Shown one piece after another: positions 1 to 5,643 of a DNA stretch of 6,050 nt. Position 1 is the stretch's first letter, and every line of letters begins with the position of its first letter. The DNA comes from Pseudomonadota bacterium (GTDB lineage Bacteria > Pseudomonadota > Alphaproteobacteria > Acetobacterales > Acetobacteraceae), in contig JAJZEG010000185.1 in NCBI GenBank assembly GCA_021828605.1, positions 1-6,050 on the forward strand, in the 5' to 3' direction. The translations under genes and the position numbers were made by a program. The notes below the pieces were generated by a model that was not told the origin of the DNA, searched no databases, and worked only from the letters and a program-made list of their open reading frames with translations.

Positions 1-709
1 GACCAATCGGATGATGTATCGGGTTAGTAACAGCTTGGATCATCATGTTGTGAAGCCCGCAGCGGTTGCCTATATCCATGTGACGCCGTCGTGGTTGCGG
101 GTGCATTTGGAGGATTTTACCCGAAATTTGGCGGCGCCGCGGGAGGTGATCGAGTTCATGGCTGCGGGTAAGCCGCGCGATGCGGGAACGATGCTGGTGC
201 GCTTTGTGGTGAATAGCACGATGGGGATTGGCGGGATTTTCGACCCGGCGCGGGGTTTGGGCTATCGGCGGGTCTATACCGATCTGGGCCTGGTTTTGGC
301 GAATTATGGCGTGCCACAGGGGCCTTATTTGTTTATTCCTTTGTCGGGTCCATCGGATTTGCGGGATGCGACGGCGACGTTGGCGAGCGGCCTGATTTCG
401 CCGTTGCCGGTGATGCCAGCGGGCACTGCGGGCCGGGCATTCGATTACGGGACGATTGCGGTGGGGTCGGCTAATCAGCGGGCCGCTTTGCATGGGACGA
501 TCAGCCGGATCAAGCGGACCTCGCTTGATCCTTATGCCGCGTTTCGCAGCCTGTATCGGCAGCGGCGCGCGGCGCAATTACGTCGGATCGACCGGCGGGA
601 CGTGGCCAGCGTTCCGGCGTGGTATTCGGCTTCGGTGCGTGATCGCGTCAGGCGCAGGCGGGGTGCGGCGATGATGACGGTTCAGAAAGGATCGGATGAT
701 GGGTATTAA
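1..709 (+). CDS. MlaA/VacJ-family protein, first of two tandem paralogs (5' end outside window)
   Basis: MlaA proteins are outer-membrane lipoproteins that take mislocalised phospholipid from the outer leaflet and pass it to periplasmic MlaC. The reading frame is already open at base 2 (T-N-R-M-M-Y-R-V), matching the family's early D-P-x-x-x-N-R segment, so the ATG at 11 is almost certainly internal. The signal peptide and lipobox lie outside the window. Family core is clear: FMAAGKPRDAGTMLVRFVVN, then STMGIGGIFDPA, then YGVPQGPYLFIPLSGPSDLRDA, and a C-terminal SLDPYAAFRSLYRQ. It shares roughly half its residues with the next gene by eye, with the same ending LYRQ-RAAQLR-ID. Unlike that copy, it ends in an arginine-rich tail (RDRVRRRRG). 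Its stop lies 11 bases past the likely start of the next gene, suggesting translational coupling. Family assignment is firm; whether this copy is functional is not known. Confidence 0.85.
   Translation, partial: TNRMMYRVSNSLDHHVVKPAAVAYIHVTPSWLRVHLEDFTRNLAAPREVIEFMAAGKPRDAGTMLVRFVVNSTMGIGGIFDPARGLGYRRVYTDLGLVLANYGVPQGPYLFIPLSGPSDLRDATATLASGLISPLPVMPAGTAGRAFDYGTIAVGSANQRAALHGTISRIKRTSLDPYAAFRSLYRQRRAAQLRRIDRRDVASVPAWYSASVRDRVRRRRGAAMMTVQKGSDDGY
684..691 (+). promoter_or_regulatory. Ribosome binding site of the second mlaA, inside the first mlaA
   Basis: AGAAAGGA lies inside the end of the upstream gene. It is 4 bases from the ATG at 696 and 7 bases from the ATG at 699, which favours 699. The surrounding 13 bases (683-695) recur exactly at 1509-1521 before the MlaC gene. 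Confidence 0.6.
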
Positions 710-1529
710 GATTTCTGCCGGGGTTTTCGCTCTGTTGAGCGCGGCTGGGTTATTGAGCGGGTGCGCGACGGCGCCGCCGCGCAGCAATGTTGCGGCGTAT
801 CAGGCCTATCAGCAGCAAAACGATCCGTTAAAGCCCTTCAACAAGGCGTCGTATCATTTCGATAATGTGTTGGATGCCAATGTGTTGAAGCCAGCGGCGC
901 AGGGCTATCAGGCGGTGACCACGGTGGGGGTTCGCCATCACGTTTCGGATTTTATGAGCAATTTGAACGATCCGGGTGAGTTGGTGAATTTCATGGCGGC
1001 GGGTAAGCCGCGTGACGCGGGGACGACCTTGGTGCGGTTTGTGGTGAATTCGACCGTGGGCATTGGCGGGATTTTCGATCCGGCTGGATCGCTTGGTTAT
1101 CATCATGTGCATACGGATATCGGCTTGACGCTCGCGGGGTATGGCGTGCCGCCGGGGCCTTATTTGTATTTGCCATTATTCGGGCCGTCAGGGGTGCGCG
1201 ATGCCACCCAAATCCCGGCGGATTTCGTGCTGACACCGGCGGCGGCGGCGCCGCCTTCGGTGGGGCTGACCGCGTTTAATTATTCATCGGATGCGGTGAA
1301 TATCGTGAATGAGCGTGCGGCGTTGCTGGGCACGTTGGGCAATATCAAACAAACCGCCCTTGACCCTTATGCCACATTTCGGAGCCTTTATCGCCAACAT
1401 CGTGCCGCACAGTTACGCGCTATTGATGCGCATGACACGCCGACCGTGCCAGCGTGGTACGCGCCAGCACAGCGGGCGGCGATGCAAAAGGCGGTTGATC
1501 AGAATTATCAGAAAGGATCGGGACAATGA
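699..1529 (+). CDS. mlaA: MlaA/VacJ-family outer-membrane lipoprotein, second paralog
   Basis: Likely the MlaA component of retrograde phospholipid transport (Mla pathway), anchored in the outer membrane. With the start at 699 the protein has 276 residues, typical for the family. The N-terminus is a lipoprotein signal: K4, a hydrophobic stretch, then lipobox LLSGC with the lipidated cysteine at residue 22. The residue after it is Ala, not Asp, consistent with sorting to the outer membrane. The mature protein has the hallmarks NDPLKPFNKASYHFDN, NLNDPGELVNFMAAGKPRDA, RFVVNSTVGIGGIFDPA, DIGLTLAGYGVPPGPYLYLP and FGPSGVRDAT. An adjacent in-frame ATG at 696 is the alternative start; 699 sits better relative to the ribosome site. 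The end overlaps the next start as ATGA (1526-1529), typical of coupled operon genes. The inner-membrane ABC parts (MlaF, E, D, B) are not in this window. Confidence 0.9.
   Translation: MGIKISAGVFALLSAAGLLSGCATAPPRSNVAAYQAYQQQNDPLKPFNKASYHFDNVLDANVLKPAAQGYQAVTTVGVRHHVSDFMSNLNDPGELVNFMAAGKPRDAGTTLVRFVVNSTVGIGGIFDPAGSLGYHHVHTDIGLTLAGYGVPPGPYLYLPLFGPSGVRDATQIPADFVLTPAAAAPPSVGLTAFNYSSDAVNIVNERAALLGTLGNIKQTALDPYATFRSLYRQHRAAQLRAIDAHDTPTVPAWYAPAQRAAMQKAVDQNYQKGSGQ
1510..1517 (+). promoter_or_regulatory. Ribosome binding site of mlaC, inside the second mlaA
   Basis: AGAAAGGA, 8 bases before the ATG at 1526, lies in the last codons of the upstream gene. It is the same element as at 684-691, within an identical 13-base context. 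Confidence 0.6.
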
Positions 1530-2161
1530 TGCGTTCGCGCCGGGTTTTATTGGGCGGTTTTGCGGTGATGCCGATGATGGGCGCGCTGTCGGCGATGATG
1601 CCAGGGGTGGCGGCGGCGGCAGGTGCGCCGGCTGCGGCTTCATTGGCTTTCATCAAAAAATCGGGCGATGCGTTGGTCGCGGTGGTCAATGGGCCGGGCA
1701 GCAAGGCGCAGAAGGCGGTCAAGTTACGGCAGTTGGTTAATCAGATTGTTGCGGTCGATAAAATTGGGCGGTTTGTGCTGGGGCGGTTCGTGCGGGTCGC
1801 GACGCCGGCGCAGCTGAGCGAGTTCCAGAAAATATTTCATCAATTGCTGGCCTATAATATTACCACGCAAATTCGGGCGTTTGAGGGGCTGACCTTCAGC
1901 GTGCAGGGGGCTTCATCCGGGCCGGAGGGCGAGATGGTGCAAACCATTATCAGCCGCCAAGGTCAGGCGCCGGCTCATGTGCAATGGGTGGTGCAAACAC
2001 TCAAGGGTCAGTTGAAAATTGTCGATGTCGTGGTGGAGGGAACCTCGCTGCGGGTAACCGAACGCTCGGATTATGCCAGCGTGATTGATGATCATGGCGG
2101 GCAGGTTGATGCCTTGCTCAAGGCGATGCATCAGCAGCTGGCGCGGATGCAAGCGAGCTAA
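1526..2161 (+). CDS. mlaC: MlaC/Ttg2D-family periplasmic phospholipid carrier
   Basis: MlaC proteins shuttle single phospholipids through the periplasm between the MlaA-porin complex and the inner-membrane MlaFEDB transporter. The 211-residue product has the usual family length. Residues 1-32 form an export signal ending in an Ala run (PGVAAAAG). The RSRRVLLGG start resembles a twin-arginine signal, but ordinary Sec export is equally possible. The mature part shows the family pattern: an early helical KAVKLRQLVNQIVAVDKIGRFVLGRF, then ATPAQLSEFQKIFHQLLA (the usual T-x-x-x-x-x-F-x-x-x-F element), a beta region with VQWVVQTLKGQLKIVDVVVEG, and the C-terminal SLRVTERSDYASVIDDHGG-QVDALLKAM. It overlaps the preceding mlaA by four bases, and the pairing with mlaA supports the call. 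An in-frame ATG at 1529 is possible. Its 3' end overlaps the converging methyltransferase gene by 44 bases. Confidence 0.88.
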   Translation: MMRSRRVLLGGFAVMPMMGALSAMMPGVAAAAGAPAAASLAFIKKSGDALVAVVNGPGSKAQKAVKLRQLVNQIVAVDKIGRFVLGRFVRVATPAQLSEFQKIFHQLLAYNITTQIRAFEGLTFSVQGASSGPEGEMVQTIISRQGQAPAHVQWVVQTLKGQLKIVDVVVEGTSLRVTERSDYASVIDDHGGQVDALLKAMHQQLARMQAS

Positions 2162-2855
2162 ACCGCGCCCGATCCGTTGTTTGTCCGGTTGCGGGACCAA
2201 TCGGGGCAGCCAGATTTTTGGTCGCCTCGATCAGGATCGCGCCGCCCGCATGCGGTGCGAAGCGCTGGCCGAGCCGTTCGATGGTTTCGGCGTTGCGGGC
2301 GCGCGGACGATTATGCAAAGGCGGGATGAACAAAGCCGAGCGGCGGGTTTCGACTTGAAATAGCATGGTCGCGAGCAGGCGACCTAATTGGGCTGCGGTG
2401 AAGGGTTGGCCGCTGCCGAACGGGGTGCGTTGCAAATAGGCCCAAGGTGAGGCGCGGTTGGGCACGACGACGATCATTCGGCCATCATGGCGCAGGACAC
2501 GCCAGATTTCGCGCAGCAAATGACGCGCGGAGTCGGCATGTTCGAGGCTGTGGATGAGCAAGACGCGGTCAATGCAGAGATCAGGCAGCGGCAGGCAATG
2601 GGCTTGCGCAACACAGCGCAGGGTTTTGTGGCCGGGTGGCGGGTGGCGCTGGGTAATTTGTGGCAAAATAGCCAGGCTGTGGGTGGCGCTGGGGTGCCAA
2701 AGATTGAGATAGGGGTCGGTATGACCAAGGCCGAGCAGGGTTTGGCCGGTGAGATGCGGCCAAACGCGGCGGAGTTGCGGGCGCAGCAGAGTAGCGGTGA
2801 CGGTGCCGAGCGGGGAGCGGTAGAAATTATCGAATTCGGGACCATCTGGCGTCAT
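2118..2855 (-). CDS. Class I SAM-dependent methyltransferase, substrate unknown
   Basis: The 245-residue product fits the Methyltransf_11-like class I fold, which transfers methyl from S-adenosylmethionine to an unidentified acceptor. Visible elements in order: an N-terminal FDNFYRSPLGTVTATLLR; motif I LLGLGHTDPYL at about 40-50 (SAM glycine loop, with His-Thr-Asp instead of a plain glycine-rich run); the post-motif LPLPDLCIDRVLLIHSLEHA at about 88-107; then LREIWRVLRHDGRMIVVVPN at about 114-133, the typical motif III helix-strand. A segment GGAILIEATKN near 204-214 looks like the last conserved strand. The roughly 30 residues after it are low in complexity and probably not conserved. No signal peptide or membrane segment, so cytoplasmic. 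It is divergent from gloB, a neighbourhood I recall for this type of methyltransferase in alphaproteobacteria. There is no strong ribosome site before the ATG. Fold assignment is good; substrate cannot be given. Confidence 0.8.
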   Translation of the reverse strand: MTPDGPEFDNFYRSPLGTVTATLLRPQLRRVWPHLTGQTLLGLGHTDPYLNLWHPSATHSLAILPQITQRHPPPGHKTLRCVAQAHCLPLPDLCIDRVLLIHSLEHADSARHLLREIWRVLRHDGRMIVVVPNRASPWAYLQRTPFGSGQPFTAAQLGRLLATMLFQVETRRSALFIPPLHNRPRARNAETIERLGQRFAPHAGGAILIEATKNLAAPIGPATGQTTDRARFSSLASAPAADASP

Positions 2856-2886
2856 GGATTAAGACTATCATAAAATGGAGTAATGC
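2856..2886. promoter_or_regulatory. 31-base divergent spacer between the methyltransferase gene and gloB
   Basis: This AT-rich gap is the only non-coding DNA between the two divergent genes. On the plus strand it carries TAAAAT (2871-2876) and the GGAG ribosome site of gloB (2877-2880). On the minus strand it carries TATGAT (2867-2872). Both resemble -10 boxes, but no convincing -35 box is found at the right distance. At least one promoter may therefore lie inside the opposite gene, or the messages have almost no leader. Confidence 0.3.
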
Positions 2887-3654
2887 ATGAGCACCGACCC
2901 GGCGACGATTTGGGTGGATCAGATTGCGGTGACCCGCATCCCGATGCTCGCGGATAATTATGCGTGGCTGTTGCGCGACACGCCAAGCGGGATGGTGGCG
3001 ATGATTGATCCGGCGGAGGTGGCACCGGCGCAAGCAGCGATTGAGCAAGCGGCGACGGGTCAGGCAGGGGGGCGGCTCGATTATATTTTGCTGACCCATC
3101 ATCATGATGATCATATTGCCGGTGCGGCTGCGTTGGGGGCGCATTATGGCGCGAAACTGGTGGGCAATGCGGCGGATGCCGCGCGATTGCCGAAGCTGGA
3201 TGTGGCGATGCGGCCCGGTGAGTTATTGGCCTTTGGCGAGACCGAGATCAGGATGATCGAGACGTCGGGCCATACTGTCGGGCATGTGAGTTTTGTGATC
3301 GGCGCGCGGATTGCGGCGGTGGGGGATACGCTGTTCAGCCTGGGTTGTGGGCGGATGTTCGAGGGAAATCCCGAGCAATTTTACGCGAGTATTCAGCGGA
3401 TTGCCGCGTTACCGCCCGATACGCTGCTGTTGTGCGGGCATGAATATACCAAGGGGAATATTGGGTTTGCTCTGTCGGTGGACCCGCAGAATCCGGCGTT
3501 ACAGGCGCGGGCGACTGAAGTTGAGGCGCTGCGAGTGCGAGGTGCGGCGACCTTGCCGGTGCGGTTGGGCGACGAATTAGCGACCAACCCGTTTTTGCGC
3601 GCGCCGGATGCGGCGACCTTTGGCCGGTTACGGGCGGCGAAGGATCGGTTTTAG
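2887..3654 (+). CDS. gloB: Hydroxyacylglutathione hydrolase (glyoxalase II)
   Basis: Glyoxalase II hydrolyses S-D-lactoylglutathione to D-lactate and glutathione, the second step of methylglyoxal detoxification in the cytoplasm. The 255-residue protein is a complete metallo-beta-lactamase-fold enzyme of normal length. Metal ligands are all visible: THHHDDH at 70-76 (His71, His73, Asp75, His76), His129 in SGHTVGH, Asp147 in VGDTLF and His185 in CGHEYT. The C-terminal glutathione-binding region is present, with NPFLR at 234-238 and the ending AKDRF. The N-terminal IPMLADNYAWLL is also typical of GloB. The start is supported by GGAG 6 bases upstream. It is divergent from the methyltransferase and ends 10 bases before the stop of the converging CHAP gene. 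No lesion is seen. Confidence 0.95.
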   Translation: MSTDPATIWVDQIAVTRIPMLADNYAWLLRDTPSGMVAMIDPAEVAPAQAAIEQAATGQAGGRLDYILLTHHHDDHIAGAAALGAHYGAKLVGNAADAARLPKLDVAMRPGELLAFGETEIRMIETSGHTVGHVSFVIGARIAAVGDTLFSLGCGRMFEGNPEQFYASIQRIAALPPDTLLLCGHEYTKGNIGFALSVDPQNPALQARATEVEALRVRGAATLPVRLGDELATNPFLRAPDAATFGRLRAAKDRF

Positions 3655-3664
3655 AGCGGGGCGT

Positions 3665-4522
3665 TCAGCGCACCGAGCGGTCGGGCGCGGTTAGGCGCAA
3701 ATGCGGGATCGGCGGCGCTGCCGCCACTTCGGTTTGGCTGGAGCGCGAGGCGTAGAGCGCGCCACCGCCGATCGGGCGGTCATAGATAAAGCCGAAGGTG
3801 GGGTAGGGCGCGCCGAAATGGCCGTTGCCGATGGAGACGCGCACCATGGTCCAGTTATTATCGGGCGATACATCAATGACCGGCACGTCGCGCGATACCT
3901 GATCGGGTACCCAGTTGGCTTGATTGACCAGGATTTCACGGCTGTTGATCACGCGGGCGACCACCGCGACATGGCCCAGGCGAATCCGCGCGCTGGAGCG
4001 GAAATTGAGCACCGCGCCGTCTTGCGGGCGTTGGCCCCGTGCATAGCGACCGGCAGCTTCGGCCCACCAGAGAAACGCATCGCCGGTTAAATCGATGTGA
4101 GAGATGTCACGCGCGTAAGGGACGCACCACAGATAGTCTGCGCGGCGGAATAAGGGGTGATAGGTCCGGTGGAATAGCGGGCGATGATAGGATTTGCGCA
4201 CGCCGTAATGGATCATTGGCGGGTGGAATACGGCCCTATGCTCGATCACGGTGTGCTTGATTGCGTGGTGATAGACGACGTGATGGTAAACCGCATGATG
4301 GTAAATCACCGGGTGGTAGGTGGGCCGGTGATACACGGGATGATGATAGATCGGATGATGGACAATCGGACGCCGATAGGGGGTGTGGCGATAAATCGGG
4401 TGATGGATGATAAGGCGGGCGGTTTTGTGGGTGGGAGTCGCGGCGAGGGCGGCATGGGTCACGAGCAGGCTGGCGGCGCAACCGATCAGGCCGGTGACCA
4501 GCTTCCTGGTTACATCGCGCAT
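3665..4522 (-). CDS. Secreted CHAP-domain amidase with a histidine-rich pentad repeat domain
   Basis: CHAP domains are cysteine amidases or peptidases, usually acting on peptidoglycan. With the ATG at 4522 the product has 285 residues. Residues 1-27 form a canonical signal peptide (positive n-region RDVTRK, hydrophobic core, cleavage after HAALA). Residues 40-109 are 14 pentads of the HHPVY type. The catalytic domain starts near 130: YLWCVPYARD holds the nucleophile Cys133, LGHVAVVARV holds His184, and NQANW supplies the probable third residue near 200-203. A ribosome-site-like AGGG (4530-4533) lies 7 bases before this ATG. In-frame ATGs at 4552 (AGGGGA 9 bases upstream, a good site), 4537 and 4615 are alternatives and would only lengthen the n-region. 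The tail after about residue 250 is Ala/Pro-rich. Likely periplasmic or envelope-bound; substrate and role of the His-rich part are unknown. Confidence 0.8.
   Translation of the reverse strand: MRDVTRKLVTGLIGCAASLLVTHAALAATPTHKTARLIIHHPIYRHTPYRRPIVHHPIYHHPVYHRPTYHPVIYHHAVYHHVVYHHAIKHTVIEHRAVFHPPMIHYGVRKSYHRPLFHRTYHPLFRRADYLWCVPYARDISHIDLTGDAFLWWAEAAGRYARGQRPQDGAVLNFRSSARIRLGHVAVVARVINSREILVNQANWVPDQVSRDVPVIDVSPDNNWTMVRVSIGNGHFGAPYPTFGFIYDRPIGGGALYASRSSQTEVAAAPPIPHLRLTAPDRSVR
4196..4405 (-). repeat. Fourteen in-register 15-base units coding for HHPVY-type pentads
   Basis: Read on the minus strand, the 210 bases split exactly into 14 codon quintets: HHPIY, RHTPY, RRPIV, HHPIY, HHPVY, HRPTY, HPVIY, HHAVY, HHVVY, HHAIK, HTVIE, HRAVF, HPPMI, HYGVR. 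Nineteen of 70 residues are histidine and nine are tyrosine. The central units are the most regular and the outer ones drift, as expected for a minisatellite-like expansion that decays at its edges. Confidence 0.85.
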
Positions 4523-4732
4523 TAGAGTGCCCTGCATCGGTCGGAACTGCATTAACGATATTCCCCTGGACAAGTCGCATCCCGTGTCGGCGTTTCTGTT
4601 AAGGCGGCATTGCATTTAGGGCAAGGCTGGATGCGGCAAAAACATCACATAGGACGGATATTTTTATATCGGACTGGGTTTCAGAGGCTAGATTAAGACA
4701 GTTTTCCTAAATTTTCATTAATTTCGTGGAAA
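4523..4732. promoter_or_regulatory. AT-rich leader and promoter region upstream of the CHAP gene
   Basis: About 210 bases without a credible gene. The stretch 4650-4730 is much more AT-rich than its surroundings and is the likely place for the minus-strand CHAP promoter. It contains a small palindrome, GATAT-TTTT-ATATC (4657-4670), whose minus-strand reading includes TATAAA. No clear -35 partner is visible. Two ribosome-site-like elements for the CHAP gene lie at 4562-4567 and 4530-4533. Confidence 0.35.
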
Positions 4733-4837
4733 GCGCGCTGGGTTGGTGGGCGGCAGCGCGCGGCATAAACAAAAGCGCGCTGGGTTGGTGGGCGGCAGCG
4801 CGCGGCATAAACAAAAGCGCGCTGGGTTGGTGGGCGG
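4733..4837. repeat. Upstream array: three copies of a 42-base hairpin repeat with G-rich loop
   Basis: Period is exactly 42 bases, with units starting at 4733, 4775 and 4817. Each full unit has left arm GCGCGCTG, loop GGTTGGTGGGCGG (13 nt) and right arm CAGCGCGC, a perfect 8-bp inverted repeat. A 13-nt spacer GGCATAAACAAAA then leads to the next unit. Copies 1 and 2 are complete and identical. Copy 3 stops after the loop at 4837 and lacks its right arm. Read on the minus strand, the AAAA spacer end puts TTTT after the hairpin of copy 2, and likewise after the loop and left arm of copy 3, so copy 2 resembles a leftward terminator. The array lies between the divergent CHAP and ispD genes. Confidence 0.9.
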
Positions 4838-4875
4838 TCCCATCATGACCCTGACCTTCACCCCCCCCATCCCGG

Positions 4876-4896
4876 CCCTCCCCACGGCGGGGAGGG
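4876..4896. repeat. Perfect 8-bp inverted repeat upstream of ispD
   Basis: CCCTCCCC (4876-4883) and GGGGAGGG (4889-4896) pair perfectly around the 5-nt loop ACGGC. It is preceded by a run of eight C (4861-4868). Similar C-rich/G-rich hairpins are common scattered extragenic elements in alphaproteobacteria. It has no T-run after it, so it does not look like a terminator of either strand. It would lie in the ispD leader if transcription starts further upstream. Confidence 0.6.
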
Positions 4897-4952
4897 GGAA
4901 GATAAGGCCCTCGCCAGGATGGCGGCGCGCAAGCTAGATAACGCCTTCGCGT

Positions 4953-4959
4953 GGGGAGG
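4953..4959 (+). promoter_or_regulatory. Strong ribosome binding site that decides the ispD start
   Basis: GGGGAGG is directly adjacent to the ATG at 4960, which leaves no spacing for that start. It is 6 bases from the in-frame GTG at 4966, the ideal distance. The GTG at 4951 has no ribosome site before it. GTG 4966 is therefore preferred. Confidence 0.65.
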
Positions 4960-4965
4960 ATGACT

Positions 4966-5643
4966 GTGAAAATTGGTGCGTTGGTGGTGGCGGGTGGGCG
5001 CGGGCAGCGGTTTGGCGGCGGGATTCCCAAGCAATATCGGCTATTGGGTGGGGTGCCGATTTTGGCGCGCACGGTGGCGGCATTGCAGGCGCATGCGCAG
5101 ATTGGGCGGGTGCAGGTGGTTATTCATCGGGATGATCGAGCCCTTTATGACGCGGCGATCAGCGGGCTGGAAGTGGCGGCGCCGGTGATGGGCGGTGCGT
5201 CGCGCCAGGAATCGGTGCGCGCCGGGTTGGAGGCGTTGGCGGGTTGGGGGCCGGAATTAGTGTTGATCCATGATTCGGTGCGGCCTTTGGTGGATCAGGT
5301 GGTGATTTCGGCGGTGATTGCTGGTTTGGCCGTGCATCCGGCTTGTTTGGCGGCGGTGCCGGTGGCCGATACGTTAAAGCGGGTGGTGGCTTGGGTGGTC
5401 AGCGATACGGTCGAGCGCGAGGGGCTGTGGCGGGCGCAGACGCCGCAGGGATTTCGGTTTGCCGGGATTTTGGCGGCGCACCGCGCTCTGGCGGCGAGCG
5501 GTCGGGAGATGACCGATGATTGCATGATCGCGGAGCAGGCGGGCATGACGGTCGCGATCGTGCCGGGCAGCGAGGAGAATTTCAAAATCACCACGGAGGC
5601 GGATTTGCGCCTCGCGGAATTGCTGGTCCGGGAACGGGGTTAA
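4966..5643 (+). CDS. ispD: 2-C-methyl-D-erythritol 4-phosphate cytidylyltransferase
   Basis: IspD couples CTP with 2-C-methyl-D-erythritol 4-phosphate to give CDP-methylerythritol, the third step of the MEP route to isoprenoid precursors, in the cytoplasm. The 225-residue product has the full single-domain length. Visible motifs: nucleotide-binding ALVVAGGRGQRFGGGIPKQY at 5-24 (Arg15, Lys22 as the catalytic basic residues), VLIHDSVRPLV at 99-109 (Asp103, Arg106), VPVADTLKRV at 131-140, REGLWRAQTPQGF at 151-163, TDDCMIAEQAG at 183-193 and ENFKITTEADLRLAE at 204-218 (Lys207). GTG at 4966 is chosen for its ribosome-site spacing; ATG 4960 or GTG 4951 would add two or five residues. Many alphaproteobacteria carry IspD fused to IspF, but here the protein stops right after IspD and the repeat array begins at the next base. 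The gene stands alone, with no co-directional neighbour in view. Confidence 0.93.
   Translation: MKIGALVVAGGRGQRFGGGIPKQYRLLGGVPILARTVAALQAHAQIGRVQVVIHRDDRALYDAAISGLEVAAPVMGGASRQESVRAGLEALAGWGPELVLIHDSVRPLVDQVVISAVIAGLAVHPACLAAVPVADTLKRVVAWVVSDTVEREGLWRAQTPQGFRFAGILAAHRALAASGREMTDDCMIAEQAGMTVAIVPGSEENFKITTEADLRLAELLVRERG

Noticed and set aside
11..13. ATG start for the first MlaA gene
   Set aside because: Residues before it (T-N-R) match the conserved family segment, and the lipoprotein signal would be missing with this start. The gene begins before the window.
2487..2873. Plus-strand open frame of 128 codons
   Set aside because: It is antisense to the methyltransferase, whose motifs I and III are clear. 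The plus-strand reading shows no family and has no proper ribosome site.
4478..4522. Possible lipobox LIGC in the CHAP protein signal (Cys15 from ATG 4522)
   Set aside because: The hydrophobic core before the cysteine is only about seven residues and continues well past it. A normal signal peptidase I site (ALA then ATP) follows, so a secreted rather than lipidated protein is more likely.
4236..4580. Minus-strand frame rich in Ser, Pro and His
   Set aside because: It is a shifted reading of the pentad repeats in the CHAP gene. The true frame is fixed by the signal peptide and the catalytic Cys/His motifs.
4733..4837. CRISPR array
   Set aside because: Spacers between units are identical, not unique, and only three copies exist with no cas gene nearby. 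It is a simple tandem repeat.
4743..4937. Plus-strand open frame across the repeats, reading VGGSARHKQKRAG twice
   Set aside because: The period of 42 bases is a multiple of three, so any frame open in one unit stays open in the next. No ribosome site or recognisable domain; it is a by-product of the repeat. The minus-strand frames reading AAAHQPSALL are rejected for the same reason.
4941..4952. Small hairpin ACGC-CTTC-GCGT just before the ispD ribosome site
   Set aside because: A 4-bp stem is expected by chance in GC-rich DNA. There is no support for a riboswitch or attenuator.
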